Shown: in pieces, positions 42,280 through 53,872 of the stretch
Layout: every line of letters begins with the position of its first letter
Position numbering within the stretch: position 1 is the first letter of the stretch
Assembly (NCBI GenBank): GCA_001298545.1
Contig: LJCX01000026.1
Location: 761,854-825,853, forward strand
Source of the DNA: Actinobacteria bacterium OV320
GTDB taxonomy: Bacteria > Actinomycetota > Actinomycetes > Streptomycetales > Streptomycetaceae
Length of the DNA: 64,000 nucleotides
Direction of reading: 5' to 3'
Notes under the pieces: model-generated
Seen by the model: only the letters and a program-made list of their open reading frames with translations
Told to the model about the DNA's origin: nothing
Databases searched by the model: none
Made by a program: the position numbers and the translations under genes

Positions 42280-43458
42280 CTACGACGCGGGCCGTCTCCC
42301 GAACCAGTCGAGACACACCACCAGTGCGTCGTCGTCCGGCTCGGGCCTTCCCCGGTGCCCGGTCAGTCCGCGCAGCACCGCGGCGGGGACGTCCGCCGCC
42401 GGCAGCAGGGCGGCGTTGCCGAGCGCCCGCGCGAGGGCGTGCTCGCCGTACGACTCGCCGCCCGGCGCCGCGACCCCGTGGACCCCGTCGCTGACGAAGA
42501 GCAGCCGGTCGCCGGGCAGCAGGGTCAGCTCCTGGGCGACGTAGTCGGTCTCCTCGAACATGCCCAGCGGCAGCTGCGCGTCGAGGTCCACGAGGGACAG
42601 CACCCGGTCGCGCAGGAGCAGCAGTTGCGGTGAGCCCGCGTCGACGACCCGCATCCGTCCCGTGGACAGCTCGATGTCCACCAGCAGGACCGACAGGTGC
42701 GCCTCGCCCCGGTAGTGGGCGTAGAGCGCCTGGTCGGCCAGGGCCGCCTGGTCCTCGATCGGGATGCCGGCGCGGCGCGCGTTGCGCAGCGCGTTGATGC
42801 CGAGGCTGGTCAGCAGGGAGGCCTCGATGCCCTCGCCCATTCCGTTGGTGACGTAGACCAGCAGATGGTCGGCGGACGCCTCCCAGTCGAAGTTGTCGCC
42901 GAAGATGGCGTAGGCGGGCTCGAGTTGGGCACCCAGGGCGTACTCCTCCCGGGCACACGAGCGGGCCGGGAGCAGCTGCCACTGCATCTCCGCCGCCAGC
43001 GTCAGCCGTTCCCTGCGGCGGGCCCGCGCGTACAGGTCGGTGTCGCGTTCGGCGACCACCAGCTCGTGCCCCAGGAGCTCGGCCAGCTCGGTGAGTTCGG
43101 CGAGCGGCTCCCGGCTGCGCGCGGGCAGCGTCAGGGACAGCACGCCCAGCCGGTCGCCGCGCACGGTCACGGGCAGATGCGCCCGCACCCGGCCGTCGGC
43201 CGGCTCCTCGACGTACGGCTGCTGCGACCCGAAGGCCCGCCCGGGCGCACTGCCCTGTACCGGCGCCGACTTCGTGCCGCTCGGCGCGGGCGGTACGGGC
43301 AGCAGCACCGTCAGCCCGTAGTCGGCCAGCCGCAGCTCCACGGCCTGTGCCGCGTACTGGGTGCGCAGCACCTGGCTCAGGGCGTCGGGCAGCTGGTGCG
43401 GGGCCGCGGAGCGCAGGGCGCGCCCGGCGGCGACGAGTCTGTCCACCTGGTCGGTCAC
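42280..43458 (-). CDS. SpoIIE/RsbU-like PP2C protein with altered metal-site motif
   Basis: A 392-residue protein. The N-terminal part resembles a GAF domain (RVRAHLPVTVRGDRLGVLSLTLP). The C-terminal PP2C-like domain has AEMQWQLLPARS, FGDNFDWEA, LLFVSDGVHGV and DDDALVVCLDW. In active relatives the second motif reads GDVxGHG; here it is VTNGMGEG, so the metal-binding Asp is replaced by Asn and His by Glu. It may be a pseudophosphatase or use a different metal geometry. It lies upstream of the rsbR-like gene and divergent from a MarR gene, whose promoter region it shares. Confidence 0.85.
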   Translation of the reverse strand: MTDQVDRLVAAGRALRSAAPHQLPDALSQVLRTQYAAQAVELRLADYGLTVLLPVPPAPSGTKSAPVQGSAPGRAFGSQQPYVEEPADGRVRAHLPVTVRGDRLGVLSLTLPARSREPLAELTELAELLGHELVVAERDTDLYARARRRERLTLAAEMQWQLLPARSCAREEYALGAQLEPAYAIFGDNFDWEASADHLLVYVTNGMGEGIEASLLTSLGINALRNARRAGIPIEDQAALADQALYAHYRGEAHLSVLLVDIELSTGRMRVVDAGSPQLLLLRDRVLSLVDLDAQLPLGMFEETDYVAQELTLLPGDRLLFVSDGVHGVAAPGGESYGEHALARALGNAALLPAADVPAAVLRGLTGHRGRPEPDDDALVVCLDWFGRRPAS

Positions 43459-43554
43459 AGCGTTCCCCGGAAGGTCGTGGCGTCGTGCCCGTGGTGCCCC
43501 CGGCGGCGGGGGTGGGCTGACAGCCGTCGAGAAGCCTGCGAGAGTGTGACCGTG

Positions 43555-44028
43555 ATGTCCCCCTCCTCGCGTCCGCAGCCGCTCCAGGTGGCGCGTGTGA
43601 CCTCAGAGGCGGCGGAGCTGTTGGAAGTCCTCTGGGGCCGTGCCTCGACGGCACCGGTCTCCGCCTCCCAGTTGCGCGTGCTGTTCATCCTGGAGCACCA
43701 CGAGGGCATCAACCTGCGCACCCTCGCCGAGTTCCTCGGGTCCACACCGCCGTCCACCAGCCGCCTGTGCGACCGCCTCCAGGCCGTCGGCTTCGTCGAA
43801 CGCAGGGTCGCCGCCGAGAGCCGCCGGGAGCTGGAGCTCTTCCTGAGCCGCCGGGGCAGTGCCTTCCTCGCCGACCTCAGATCACGTCGTGAGGCGGCGC
43901 TGGAAAGCGTGCTGGAGCAGATGCCCGCCGCGCAGCGTGCGGCGTTGCTGAGAGGGCTGGAGGCGTTCTGTGCGGCCGCGGCCGCACAGATCCACGACTC
44001 CGACGCCAGTGACGCCCGTACCGCCTGA
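43555..44028 (+). CDS. MarR-family regulator (paralogue of the one at 37115)
   Basis: A 157-residue MarR protein: LRVLFILEHHEGINLRTLAEFLG, then PPSTSRLCDRLQAVGFVERRVAAESRRELELFLS region with SRLCDRLxAxGxxER shared with the paralogue at 37115. Several in-frame starts exist (GTG 43546, GTG 43552, ATG 43555); the ATG is best spaced from gagag. It is divergent from the phosphatase-like gene at 43458. A perfect TTGTCA-AA-TGACAA palindrome about 90 bases downstream could be its operator or that of its paralogue. Confidence 0.87.
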   Translation: MSPSSRPQPLQVARVTSEAAELLEVLWGRASTAPVSASQLRVLFILEHHEGINLRTLAEFLGSTPPSTSRLCDRLQAVGFVERRVAAESRRELELFLSRRGSAFLADLRSRREAALESVLEQMPAAQRAALLRGLEAFCAAAAAQIHDSDASDARTA

Positions 44029-44120
44029 CGGTGTCCCCGGGTGATCGGGTTCGCCCACAGGCACATCCGTCTTCCCTCCCGCATCACTGTCCCGCTCACT
44101 CTGTTGCCTTACGTGCATAG

Positions 44121-44134
44121 TTGTCAAATGACAA
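44121..44134. promoter_or_regulatory. Perfect MarR-type palindrome in an A/T-rich island
   Basis: TTGTCAAATGACAA is a 14-bp palindrome with the TTGTCA/TGACAA half-sites common among MarR operators. It lies between the convergent MarR and STAS genes, in sequence much richer in A/T than the surroundings. The TGACAA half-site recurs 20 bases upstream of the MarR paralogue at 37115. No annotated gene starts here. Confidence 0.55.
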
Positions 44135-44139
44135 GTATT

Positions 44140-44172
44140 GGACGGCAGTCGGCCGTCCCTGCGCGTTTTTTT
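44140..44172 (+). terminator. Rho-independent terminator with T-tract
   Basis: GGACGGC (44140-44146), a five-base loop, GCCGTCC (44152-44158), then T7 at 44166-44172. A true T-tract is rare in Streptomyces terminators. It could end the MarR transcript, or a short transcript starting at the palindrome just upstream. Confidence 0.65.
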
Positions 44173-44204
44173 ATATCCGCCGGACGGCCGCCGCCAGGTC
44201 CCGG

Positions 44205-44594
44205 TCAGTCCTGCGGGCCGTCCGAGAGCTGCTGCCGGTCGACGAGCTCCAGAGCCTCGTCGACCTTCTCCGATATGGGCACCGTGAGGCTGACCCCGGT
44301 GAGGTCCAGGACCCGGCGCACGGCCGGTGTGGGAGCGATCACATGCACGCTCCCCGGCAGCCCCCGGGCCTCCTGGTACACCCGCAGGATGATGTTCATG
44401 CCGGACGAGTCCATGAACGGAACCGCCGAGAGGTCGAGGAGGAAATGTCGTCGGCCGTGGTGCAGCTGATTGGCCAGATGGGCCTGCAGATCGGTCGCCG
44501 TGTCAAGGTCGAGATGGCCTTCGACCGTGACCAGGGCGACGTCCTCGCGAGGCAGGGTGACCTCGACGGACAGGGGGTTCTGGGCAAGGGACAC
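44205..44594 (-). CDS. RsbV/SpoIIAA-like anti-sigma factor antagonist (STAS)
   Basis: A 129-residue STAS protein. FLLDLSAVPFMDSSGMNIIL contains the conserved DSSG; Ser64, the second serine, corresponds to the phosphorylated serine of SpoIIAA. The domain starts SVEVTLPREDVALVTVEGHLDL. GTG 44594 follows a close ggaggta. When dephosphorylated by PP2C enzymes it would bind RsbW-like kinases and free a sigma factor. Several candidate partners of each type lie within 20 kb. A SigB-type promoter-like sequence lies 168 bases upstream, suggesting positive feedback. Confidence 0.9.
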   Translation of the reverse strand: MSLAQNPLSVEVTLPREDVALVTVEGHLDLDTATDLQAHLANQLHHGRRHFLLDLSAVPFMDSSGMNIILRVYQEARGLPGSVHVIAPTPAVRRVLDLTGVSLTVPISEKVDEALELVDRQQLSDGPQD

Positions 44595-44761
44595 ACGTAC
44601 CTCCGAAAGCTGACGGTCGGGAGCGTCTACCCCGGTGGGCGACTTCGATGCGCGGCGACGGCCGGCGAGGACGCGCGGGAGGCCGCACGGGACGGTCGTC
44701 ATCGTTCGTGTGTCCTGCCCTTCCGCCTGCGGATCCCCGACCTGGGGTCGCGCACAGGCGG

Positions 44762-44786
44762 ATACCCCCGAACCTCCCCACCATGC
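44762..44786 (-). promoter_or_regulatory. SigB-type promoter candidate for the STAS antagonist
   Basis: On the minus strand GCAT (44783-44786), a 15-base spacer, and GGGTAT (44762-44767), an exact match to GNNT-N14-16-GGGTA(C/T). The gap to the start codon at 44594 is long (about 168 bases) but contains no other gene on that strand. Confidence 0.5.
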
Positions 44787-44820
44787 ACACACGACGCGAG
44801 ACCGTCACAGCGACGGCTGC

Positions 44821-47271
44821 CTAGCGCAGCCGGATGCCCACGATGCAGGTGTCGTCGTCCGTGTCGGACCTGCTGTAGGTGAGCAGCCGGTCCAGCTGCT
44901 GGTCCAGCGTCGGCGGCACCGTGCGGGCCTGCACCAGCAACTGGGTCAGCGACTCCTCCACGGACCGGTCGCGCCGCTCGATCAGGCCGTCGGTGTACAT
45001 CAGCAGGGTGTCGTCGGCCGCCAGCTGGACCTCCTCCTCCTCGTACACCGTCTCCGGTACGGCGCCCAGCAGCATCCCCTTCAGCAGGGGCAGCGGCGTC
45101 GCCTGGGCGTCCCGCACCAGCACCGGCGGCAGATGGCCCGCCCTCGCCCAGCGCAGGGTGTGCCGGGAGGGGTCGTACAGGCCGCACACGGCCGTGGCCG
45201 TGATCGAACCGGTCAGATGGTGGGCGACGATGTTGAGCCAGGACAGCAGCTGACCGGGGCCGGCCCCGGTCACCGCCAGTCCGCGCAGCGCGTTGCGCAG
45301 CACCACCATGCTGGTCGCCGCCTCGATGCCGTGCCCGGCCACGTCGCCCACGCACAGCATCACCAGCCGGGAGGGCAGCACGACGGCGTCGTACCAGTCG
45401 CCACCCACCAGGTGCTCCTCCTCGGCAGGCCGGTAGCGGACCGCCACCTGGAGCCCGGGGGCCTCCAGGGGCGCCCGGGTGGGCGGCATGATGGCGTGCT
45501 GGAGCTGGAGGGCCAGCCTGCTGCGCTCGCTGGCGTGCTGCTCGCTCTGCGCGAGCTGGTCGCGGGTGGCCGCGAGCGCCACCTCCGTCCAGTGCTGCGA
45601 GGAGATGTCCTGGTACGCGCCGCGCACGGCGACCAGCCGTTCGTCGGTGTCCAGCACCGGCTCGGCGACGATCCGCATGTGCCGGGTCACCCCGTCCGGC
45701 CGCTGGAGCCGGAAGGCGGCGGAAGCCGGACGGCGGCCGTGCAGCAGCGTGCGCAGCAGCCGGCCGACGACGACCGCGTCATCGGGATGCGTGTGCGCGG
45801 CCAGGTCTTCCAGCGGCACCGGCGGGCTCGACTCGGGCCGCCCGTACAGGGTGAACAGCTGCCCGTTCCAGGTGGTCTCGCCGGTGAGCAGGTCCTCCTC
45901 GAAACCACCGATGCGGCCGAGTCGCTGGGCGTTCTGCAAGAGGCTGGCCAGGCGCGCGCTCTCGTCCTCGATCCGCCAGATCAGCAGGACGCAGCTGCCG
46001 TGCCGGCTGATGCTGAGGTCCGCGACCGCGGCCAGCGGCACCTCGCCGACCAGCGCGGTCAGACTCATCCGGCGCGCCCGGAACGGCTCGCCCGTGGCGT
46101 GCACGCGCTCGATCCGCTGGAAGAGGTCACCGCCGCCGGCGGCCATCGGGTAGGCCTCGAGCAGCAGGGCCCCGTTGACCACCGCGCGGGGCCGGCCCGC
46201 GGGGTCGAGGAAGCGGTCGTTGACGTGCTGGATGCGGAAGTCCACCAGCTTTCCGGCCGCGTCGACGTGCGGCACCAGCACCAGGGCCGGGTCGTGCAGC
46301 CCGTCCGTCAGATCCATCAGCTCCGCCGTGTCCGGCAGGACGAGCGGCTCCTGGTCGGGGCCCCGGACATGCGCGTACGCCTGGAGCGTGTGGGCACACA
46401 GGTCCGCCAGGGCCTCCACCTGGCGCACCACCTGGGGCGGCTGCCGGTCCAGCGGGGCCGGCCAGGCGATCTCCAGGATCCCGTCCACGCGTCCGGCGCT
46501 GCCGGCGGGCACCGCCGCGCGGCCGCCGTCCGGGTGCAGATGGCGGCCGATGGTGGGCAGCCCGGTCAGGGCAAGCGACTCGATCCACAGGGTCGCCCCC
46601 TCGGTGAGGCCGCTGCGGGCCACCGTGGCCACGTCCGGCGGCACGTACCGCCAGCGCTCGGCCTCGCCGGGGGAGAACCCCGCGCTGCCGGCGAGGGTCA
46701 GCGAACCGTCCGAGCCCGCCGCCCAGATCGCCACGGCGACCGCGCCCAGCGGGCCCAGCGCGTGCTGGAGCAGCGAGTCGGCGACGGCCTGGGTGTCGTG
46801 CGCGGCCGCCAGCGCCCCGCTCTCGGCGGCCCGCAACCGCACGGCCGCCGACTGCTCCGCGGGATCCTCCGGCTTTCCGACGGCCGCCAGGAACGCCTGT
46901 GTCACCTCCGACACGCGGTCCTTGGCGGCCTGGTTGATGACGTCCACCGCGAACTCCAGCGGACTCAGGCCGGACTGCCCGGCCAGCACCGACAGCTGCT
47001 GTGCCGCCTCGCTCGGGCCACAGCCGAGGCGCTCCACCAGGATGCCCTTGGCCAGTTCGACCAGGGCGCGCCCGTCTGCCTCCGCCTGGGCCTCCAGGAC
47101 CTCCCGGCGCAGCCGGTCCACGGTGGCGGCGAGCCGGCCCACGGGTGAGGGCGTGGCGGCGCCCTCCGGCTCCGGCGGGCTCACGCCCTCCACCGGTCCG
47201 GGCTGCTCTCCGGCCGGTACGGGCAGGTCCCGGCCCTCGCCGGGTTCGGTGGGCTGTGCGGGAATGCTCAC
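44821..47271 (-). CDS. ANTAR-GAF-PAS-PP2C signalling phosphatase
   Basis: An 816-residue multidomain protein. Residues about 42-115 form an ANTAR-like domain (ALVELAKGILVERLGCGPSEAAQQL), normally an RNA-hairpin-binding antiterminator. A GAF domain (about 150-310) and two PAS regions (about 330-440 and 470-580, the latter with FTLYGRPE and AYQDISSQHW) follow. The SpoIIE-type PP2C (about 590-815) has VGGDWYDAV, CVGDVAGHGIEAATSM, LMYTDGLIERR and DDDTCIVGIRL, so it looks catalytically intact. The GTG start at 47271 is near a weak ribosome-binding site. The gap to the poly-HAMP kinase gene upstream is 54 bases, so the two are probably co-transcribed. Confidence 0.9.
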   Translation of the reverse strand: MSIPAQPTEPGEGRDLPVPAGEQPGPVEGVSPPEPEGAATPSPVGRLAATVDRLRREVLEAQAEADGRALVELAKGILVERLGCGPSEAAQQLSVLAGQSGLSPLEFAVDVINQAAKDRVSEVTQAFLAAVGKPEDPAEQSAAVRLRAAESGALAAAHDTQAVADSLLQHALGPLGAVAVAIWAAGSDGSLTLAGSAGFSPGEAERWRYVPPDVATVARSGLTEGATLWIESLALTGLPTIGRHLHPDGGRAAVPAGSAGRVDGILEIAWPAPLDRQPPQVVRQVEALADLCAHTLQAYAHVRGPDQEPLVLPDTAELMDLTDGLHDPALVLVPHVDAAGKLVDFRIQHVNDRFLDPAGRPRAVVNGALLLEAYPMAAGGGDLFQRIERVHATGEPFRARRMSLTALVGEVPLAAVADLSISRHGSCVLLIWRIEDESARLASLLQNAQRLGRIGGFEEDLLTGETTWNGQLFTLYGRPESSPPVPLEDLAAHTHPDDAVVVGRLLRTLLHGRRPASAAFRLQRPDGVTRHMRIVAEPVLDTDERLVAVRGAYQDISSQHWTEVALAATRDQLAQSEQHASERSRLALQLQHAIMPPTRAPLEAPGLQVAVRYRPAEEEHLVGGDWYDAVVLPSRLVMLCVGDVAGHGIEAATSMVVLRNALRGLAVTGAGPGQLLSWLNIVAHHLTGSITATAVCGLYDPSRHTLRWARAGHLPPVLVRDAQATPLPLLKGMLLGAVPETVYEEEEVQLAADDTLLMYTDGLIERRDRSVEESLTQLLVQARTVPPTLDQQLDRLLTYSRSDTDDDTCIVGIRLR

Positions 47272-47325
47272 GGTGTGCGGACTCCTCGGCTGGGACGCCT
47301 GGTGGCTCGGGCGGGGCGAACGTCC

Positions 47326-51600
<4,275 letters not shown>

Positions 51601-51810
51601 GCCTACCCTCGTTCCGCTCCCCAGGAGCCCCCGGGCGGGGACTCGGAACCGGGCCGCCCGGGTGGACGGCCCCGCATGTCGTACGTGGATTTCCGCAGTT
51701 CACGGATGTGCGCGATGAGAGAAATCCGCCGCAGGCTAACCCACCGGAGCGCGGTGCAACAAAGCATCGCTCACTTTGCACACACAGGAATTCCAGACCA
51801 CGGGCACCAT

Positions 51811-51835
51811 GCATACACGAACGGAAGCGGGGTAC
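51811..51835 (+). promoter_or_regulatory. SigB-type promoter-like sequence ahead of a hairpin
   Basis: On the plus strand GCAT (51811-51814), a 15-base spacer, and GGGTAC (51830-51835). A transcript from it would start about 51842 and enter the strong hairpin at 51846-51878 at once, or run antisense to the sigma-factor gene. No gene on the plus strand follows. It may be chance. Confidence 0.3.
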
Positions 51836-51845
51836 TCGCACAGCT

Positions 51846-51878
51846 TTGCCCGGGACGGCTCGAAGCCGTCCCGGGCAA
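51846..51878. terminator. Strong terminator hairpin after the sigma-factor gene
   Basis: TTGCCCGGGACGGCT (51846-51860) and AGCCGTCCCGGGCAA (51864-51878) form a perfect 15-bp stem with a three-base CGA loop. It lies 23 bases beyond the stop of the sigma gene (minus strand) and isolates it from the poly-HAMP kinase gene. Confidence 0.85.
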
Positions 51879-51900
51879 GGTCATGACCGGGGTTTCGGGG

Positions 51901-52782
51901 TCAGGCGATCTCGGCCCCCAGCAGGCCGGTCCGCAGCCGCTGCACCATGCGGCTGATCAATCGCGACACATGCATCTGGGAGATGCCGAGCTCCCGGCCG
52001 ATCTCCGCCTGCGTCCGCTCCTCGACGAACCGCATATGGATGATCCGCCGCTCCCGCTCGCCGAGTTCGGCGATCAGCGGCGCCAGCGAATGGAAGTCCT
52101 CCACCAGCTCCAGCGCCGGCTCCTCGGCACCGAGGAAGTCGGCCAGCACGGACTCGCCGTCCGCGCCGCCGTCGGAGGTCAGGGCCGCGTCGAGGGAGGC
52201 GGAGGTGTAACCGTTGGACGCCTTGCGCGCCTCGATGACCTCCTCCTCCGACAGCGACATCAGCTGCGAGAGCTCACGGGTGGTGGGCATCCGGCCGAGC
52301 CGCGTCTGCAACTCCTCGGTGGCCTTGGCCAGTTCGACCCGTGCCTCCTGGAGCCTGCGCGGCACGTGCACGGCCCAGCTCGTGTCCCGGAAGAACCGCT
52401 TGATCTCGCCGACGATGTACGGAATGGCGAACGAGGTGAACTCGACCTCGCGGGTCAGCTCGAACCGGTCGATGGCCTTGATCAGCCCGATCGTGCCGAC
52501 CTGGACGATGTCCTCCATGGAGTCGCCCCGGCCGCGGAAGCGGGAGGCCGCGTACCGCACCAGGGACAGGTTCATCTCGATCAGGGTGTTGCGCACGTAC
52601 TGGTACTCGTGGGTGCCCTCCTCCACGACGGCCAGCCGGTCGAAGAAGCGGCGCGAGAGCTCCCGCGCGTCCTTCGGGCTGACCTGGGTGGGCATCTCGA
52701 TGAGCGGAACCCCTGCGTGCGGGCTCTCCGTGCCCGCCCGCGCTGCCGTGGCCGTCGTTGCGTGTGCCGTCACGGCATTCAT
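51901..52782 (-). CDS. SigB/SigF-family RNA polymerase sigma factor
   Basis: A 293-residue sigma factor. Region 2 (SMEDIVQVGTIGLIKAIDRFEL), region 3 (HVPRRLQEARVELAKATEEL, TTRELSQLMSLSEEEV) and region 4 (RRIIHMRFVEERTQAEIGRELGISQMHVSRLISR region; core AEIGRELGISQMHVSR) are present. ATG 52782 with ggagtgagc is preferred over an in-frame upstream codon at 52848. It differs clearly from the sigma factor at 30496. A GTTC-N15-GGGTAT sequence upstream suggests transcription by a SigB-type sigma factor, possibly itself. Potential anti-sigma proteins lie at 53351 and 53873. Confidence 0.93.
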   Translation of the reverse strand: MNAVTAHATTATAARAGTESPHAGVPLIEMPTQVSPKDARELSRRFFDRLAVVEEGTHEYQYVRNTLIEMNLSLVRYAASRFRGRGDSMEDIVQVGTIGLIKAIDRFELTREVEFTSFAIPYIVGEIKRFFRDTSWAVHVPRRLQEARVELAKATEELQTRLGRMPTTRELSQLMSLSEEEVIEARKASNGYTSASLDAALTSDGGADGESVLADFLGAEEPALELVEDFHSLAPLIAELGERERRIIHMRFVEERTQAEIGRELGISQMHVSRLISRMVQRLRTGLLGAEIA

Positions 52783-52884
52783 GCCGCTCACTCCGTTCGT
52801 CGAGCTGGTCGATGACGGAGTCCGTCTGCCCCGGGTTCCGCATCTCATGCCTGTTGTTCCGCACAGACTTTTCCAGCGGGTGCC

Positions 52885-52909
52885 GATACCCCCTCTCTTC
52901 GGTCAGGAA
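52885..52909 (-). promoter_or_regulatory. SigB-type promoter candidate for the sigma-factor gene
   Basis: On the minus strand GTTC (52906-52909), a 15-base spacer, and GGGTAT (52885-52890), close to the general GTTT...GGGTAT stress-promoter form; the fourth -35 base departs from GNNT. The predicted leader is about 95 bases. It would provide autoregulation. Confidence 0.5.
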
Positions 52910-52926
52910 CGGACAGACATGCCCCC

Positions 52927-52951
52927 GAATGCGGGCGCCACGGGCGGGTAA
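52927..52951 (+). promoter_or_regulatory. SigB-type promoter-like sequence for the PRC-barrel gene
   Basis: On the plus strand GAAT (52927-52930), a 15-base spacer, and GGGTAA (52946-52951); the last base differs from the consensus. It ends 31 bases before the PRC-barrel start and is back-to-back with the candidate for the sigma-factor gene. Confidence 0.35.
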
Positions 52952-52982
52952 TGGCAGCTGTGGAGCGTGAGAAGGGAGCAGT

Positions 52983-53354
52983 GTGACCATCGACGGAATC
53001 TGGTCGTACCCGCCGGACAGTGGACACGCCGAAGGACAGGACCTGACCGACTACGCCGTCATGACGGCCGACGGCACCCTCGGTCATGTGGAACGCGAGG
53101 CCGACCCGCTCGGCATGCGGCACCTGGTCGTCGACACGGGAGTGTGGCTGTTCGGCAGGAGCGCCGTCGTCCCGGTGGGCGTCGTGACGGTTGTCGACCA
53201 CACGGAACGCAAGGTGACCCTGGGCTGCACCGGGGACGAGGTCAAGGACGCGCCTCGCTTCCGCACCGACAGCGAGACGACGGACCCGGCGTACCTCACC
53301 GCCGTCGGTGACCACTATCGCCGGCTGACACCACGGGGAACGCCATCGGTATGA
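52983..53354 (+). CDS. PRC-barrel domain protein
   Basis: A 123-residue protein with a PRC-barrel-like core: DYAVMTADGTLGHVEREADPLGMRHLVVDTGVWLFGRSAVVPVGVVTVV is the region, with the typical GxxVG and VDTG strand pattern. In Streptomyces such proteins often accompany stress regulons. ATG 52983 follows gagaagggagc. Its stop overlaps the next ATG by four bases (ATGA), coupling it to an RsbW-like ATPase. The molecular role is unknown. Confidence 0.83.
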   Translation: MTIDGIWSYPPDSGHAEGQDLTDYAVMTADGTLGHVEREADPLGMRHLVVDTGVWLFGRSAVVPVGVVTVVDHTERKVTLGCTGDEVKDAPRFRTDSETTDPAYLTAVGDHYRRLTPRGTPSV

Positions 53355-53809
53355 GGGAAGAGGGACTCGCGCCCGCCCGCTCGGCGCCCGCCCGGGCAAC
53401 GGCCGGGACGTCGGTGAGGACCGCCGCGGCGGCCCGGGCCCACGCCCGCGCGGTGGTGGACGCCCGGTGGAACCTGTCCACCCGGCCGGCGCGCGAGGAG
53501 GACGTCATCGACCTGCTGCTGGTCGTGTCGGAGCTGGTGGCCAACGCCCTCCGGCACGGCGGCGGACTGGCCGGGTTCGAGATGACGCCGGTGCGGGACG
53601 GGGTCCGGCTGGCCGTGCGCGACCACAGCGACACGGTGCCCGCCGCGGTGGCCGGACCGGGCTCCCGCCCGGCCGGCCACCGGGTGGGCGGCTACGGCTG
53701 GCCGCTCGTCGTCCGTCTGGCCCGGGACATCGCCATCGAGAAACAGGACGGCGGCGGGAAGACGATCAGTGTGTTCGTGCCGATCCGGACCGCCGACCGG
53801 CCGGTCTGA
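53351..53809 (+). CDS. RsbW-like ATP-binding anti-sigma/kinase protein
   Basis: A 152-residue HATPase_c_2 protein: LLLVVSELVANALRHGGG (N box), LAVRDHSDTVP (G1), VGGYGWPLVVRLARD (G2). It closely parallels the ATPase at 29831, including the GWP(L/I)V motif. It is translationally coupled to the PRC-barrel gene and divergent from the SigB/SigF-family gene at 52782, making it the nearest candidate anti-sigma factor for that protein. The acidic N box Glu and Asn are kept, so kinase activity is plausible. Confidence 0.87.
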   Translation: MREEGLAPARSAPARATAGTSVRTAAAARAHARAVVDARWNLSTRPAREEDVIDLLLVVSELVANALRHGGGLAGFEMTPVRDGVRLAVRDHSDTVPAAVAGPGSRPAGHRVGGYGWPLVVRLARDIAIEKQDGGGKTISVFVPIRTADRPV

Positions 53810-53872
53810 CACGCGGGCGCGGATTCTCCGCCCCCGCCTCACCGCCCCGTGGCTCCCGCCCTGCCGCCGGAC

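Noticed and set aside
43882..44127. Small minus-strand frame starting in the A/T-rich island at 44.1 kb
   Set aside because: It is antisense to the MarR coding region with no family match; the palindrome is better explained as an operator.
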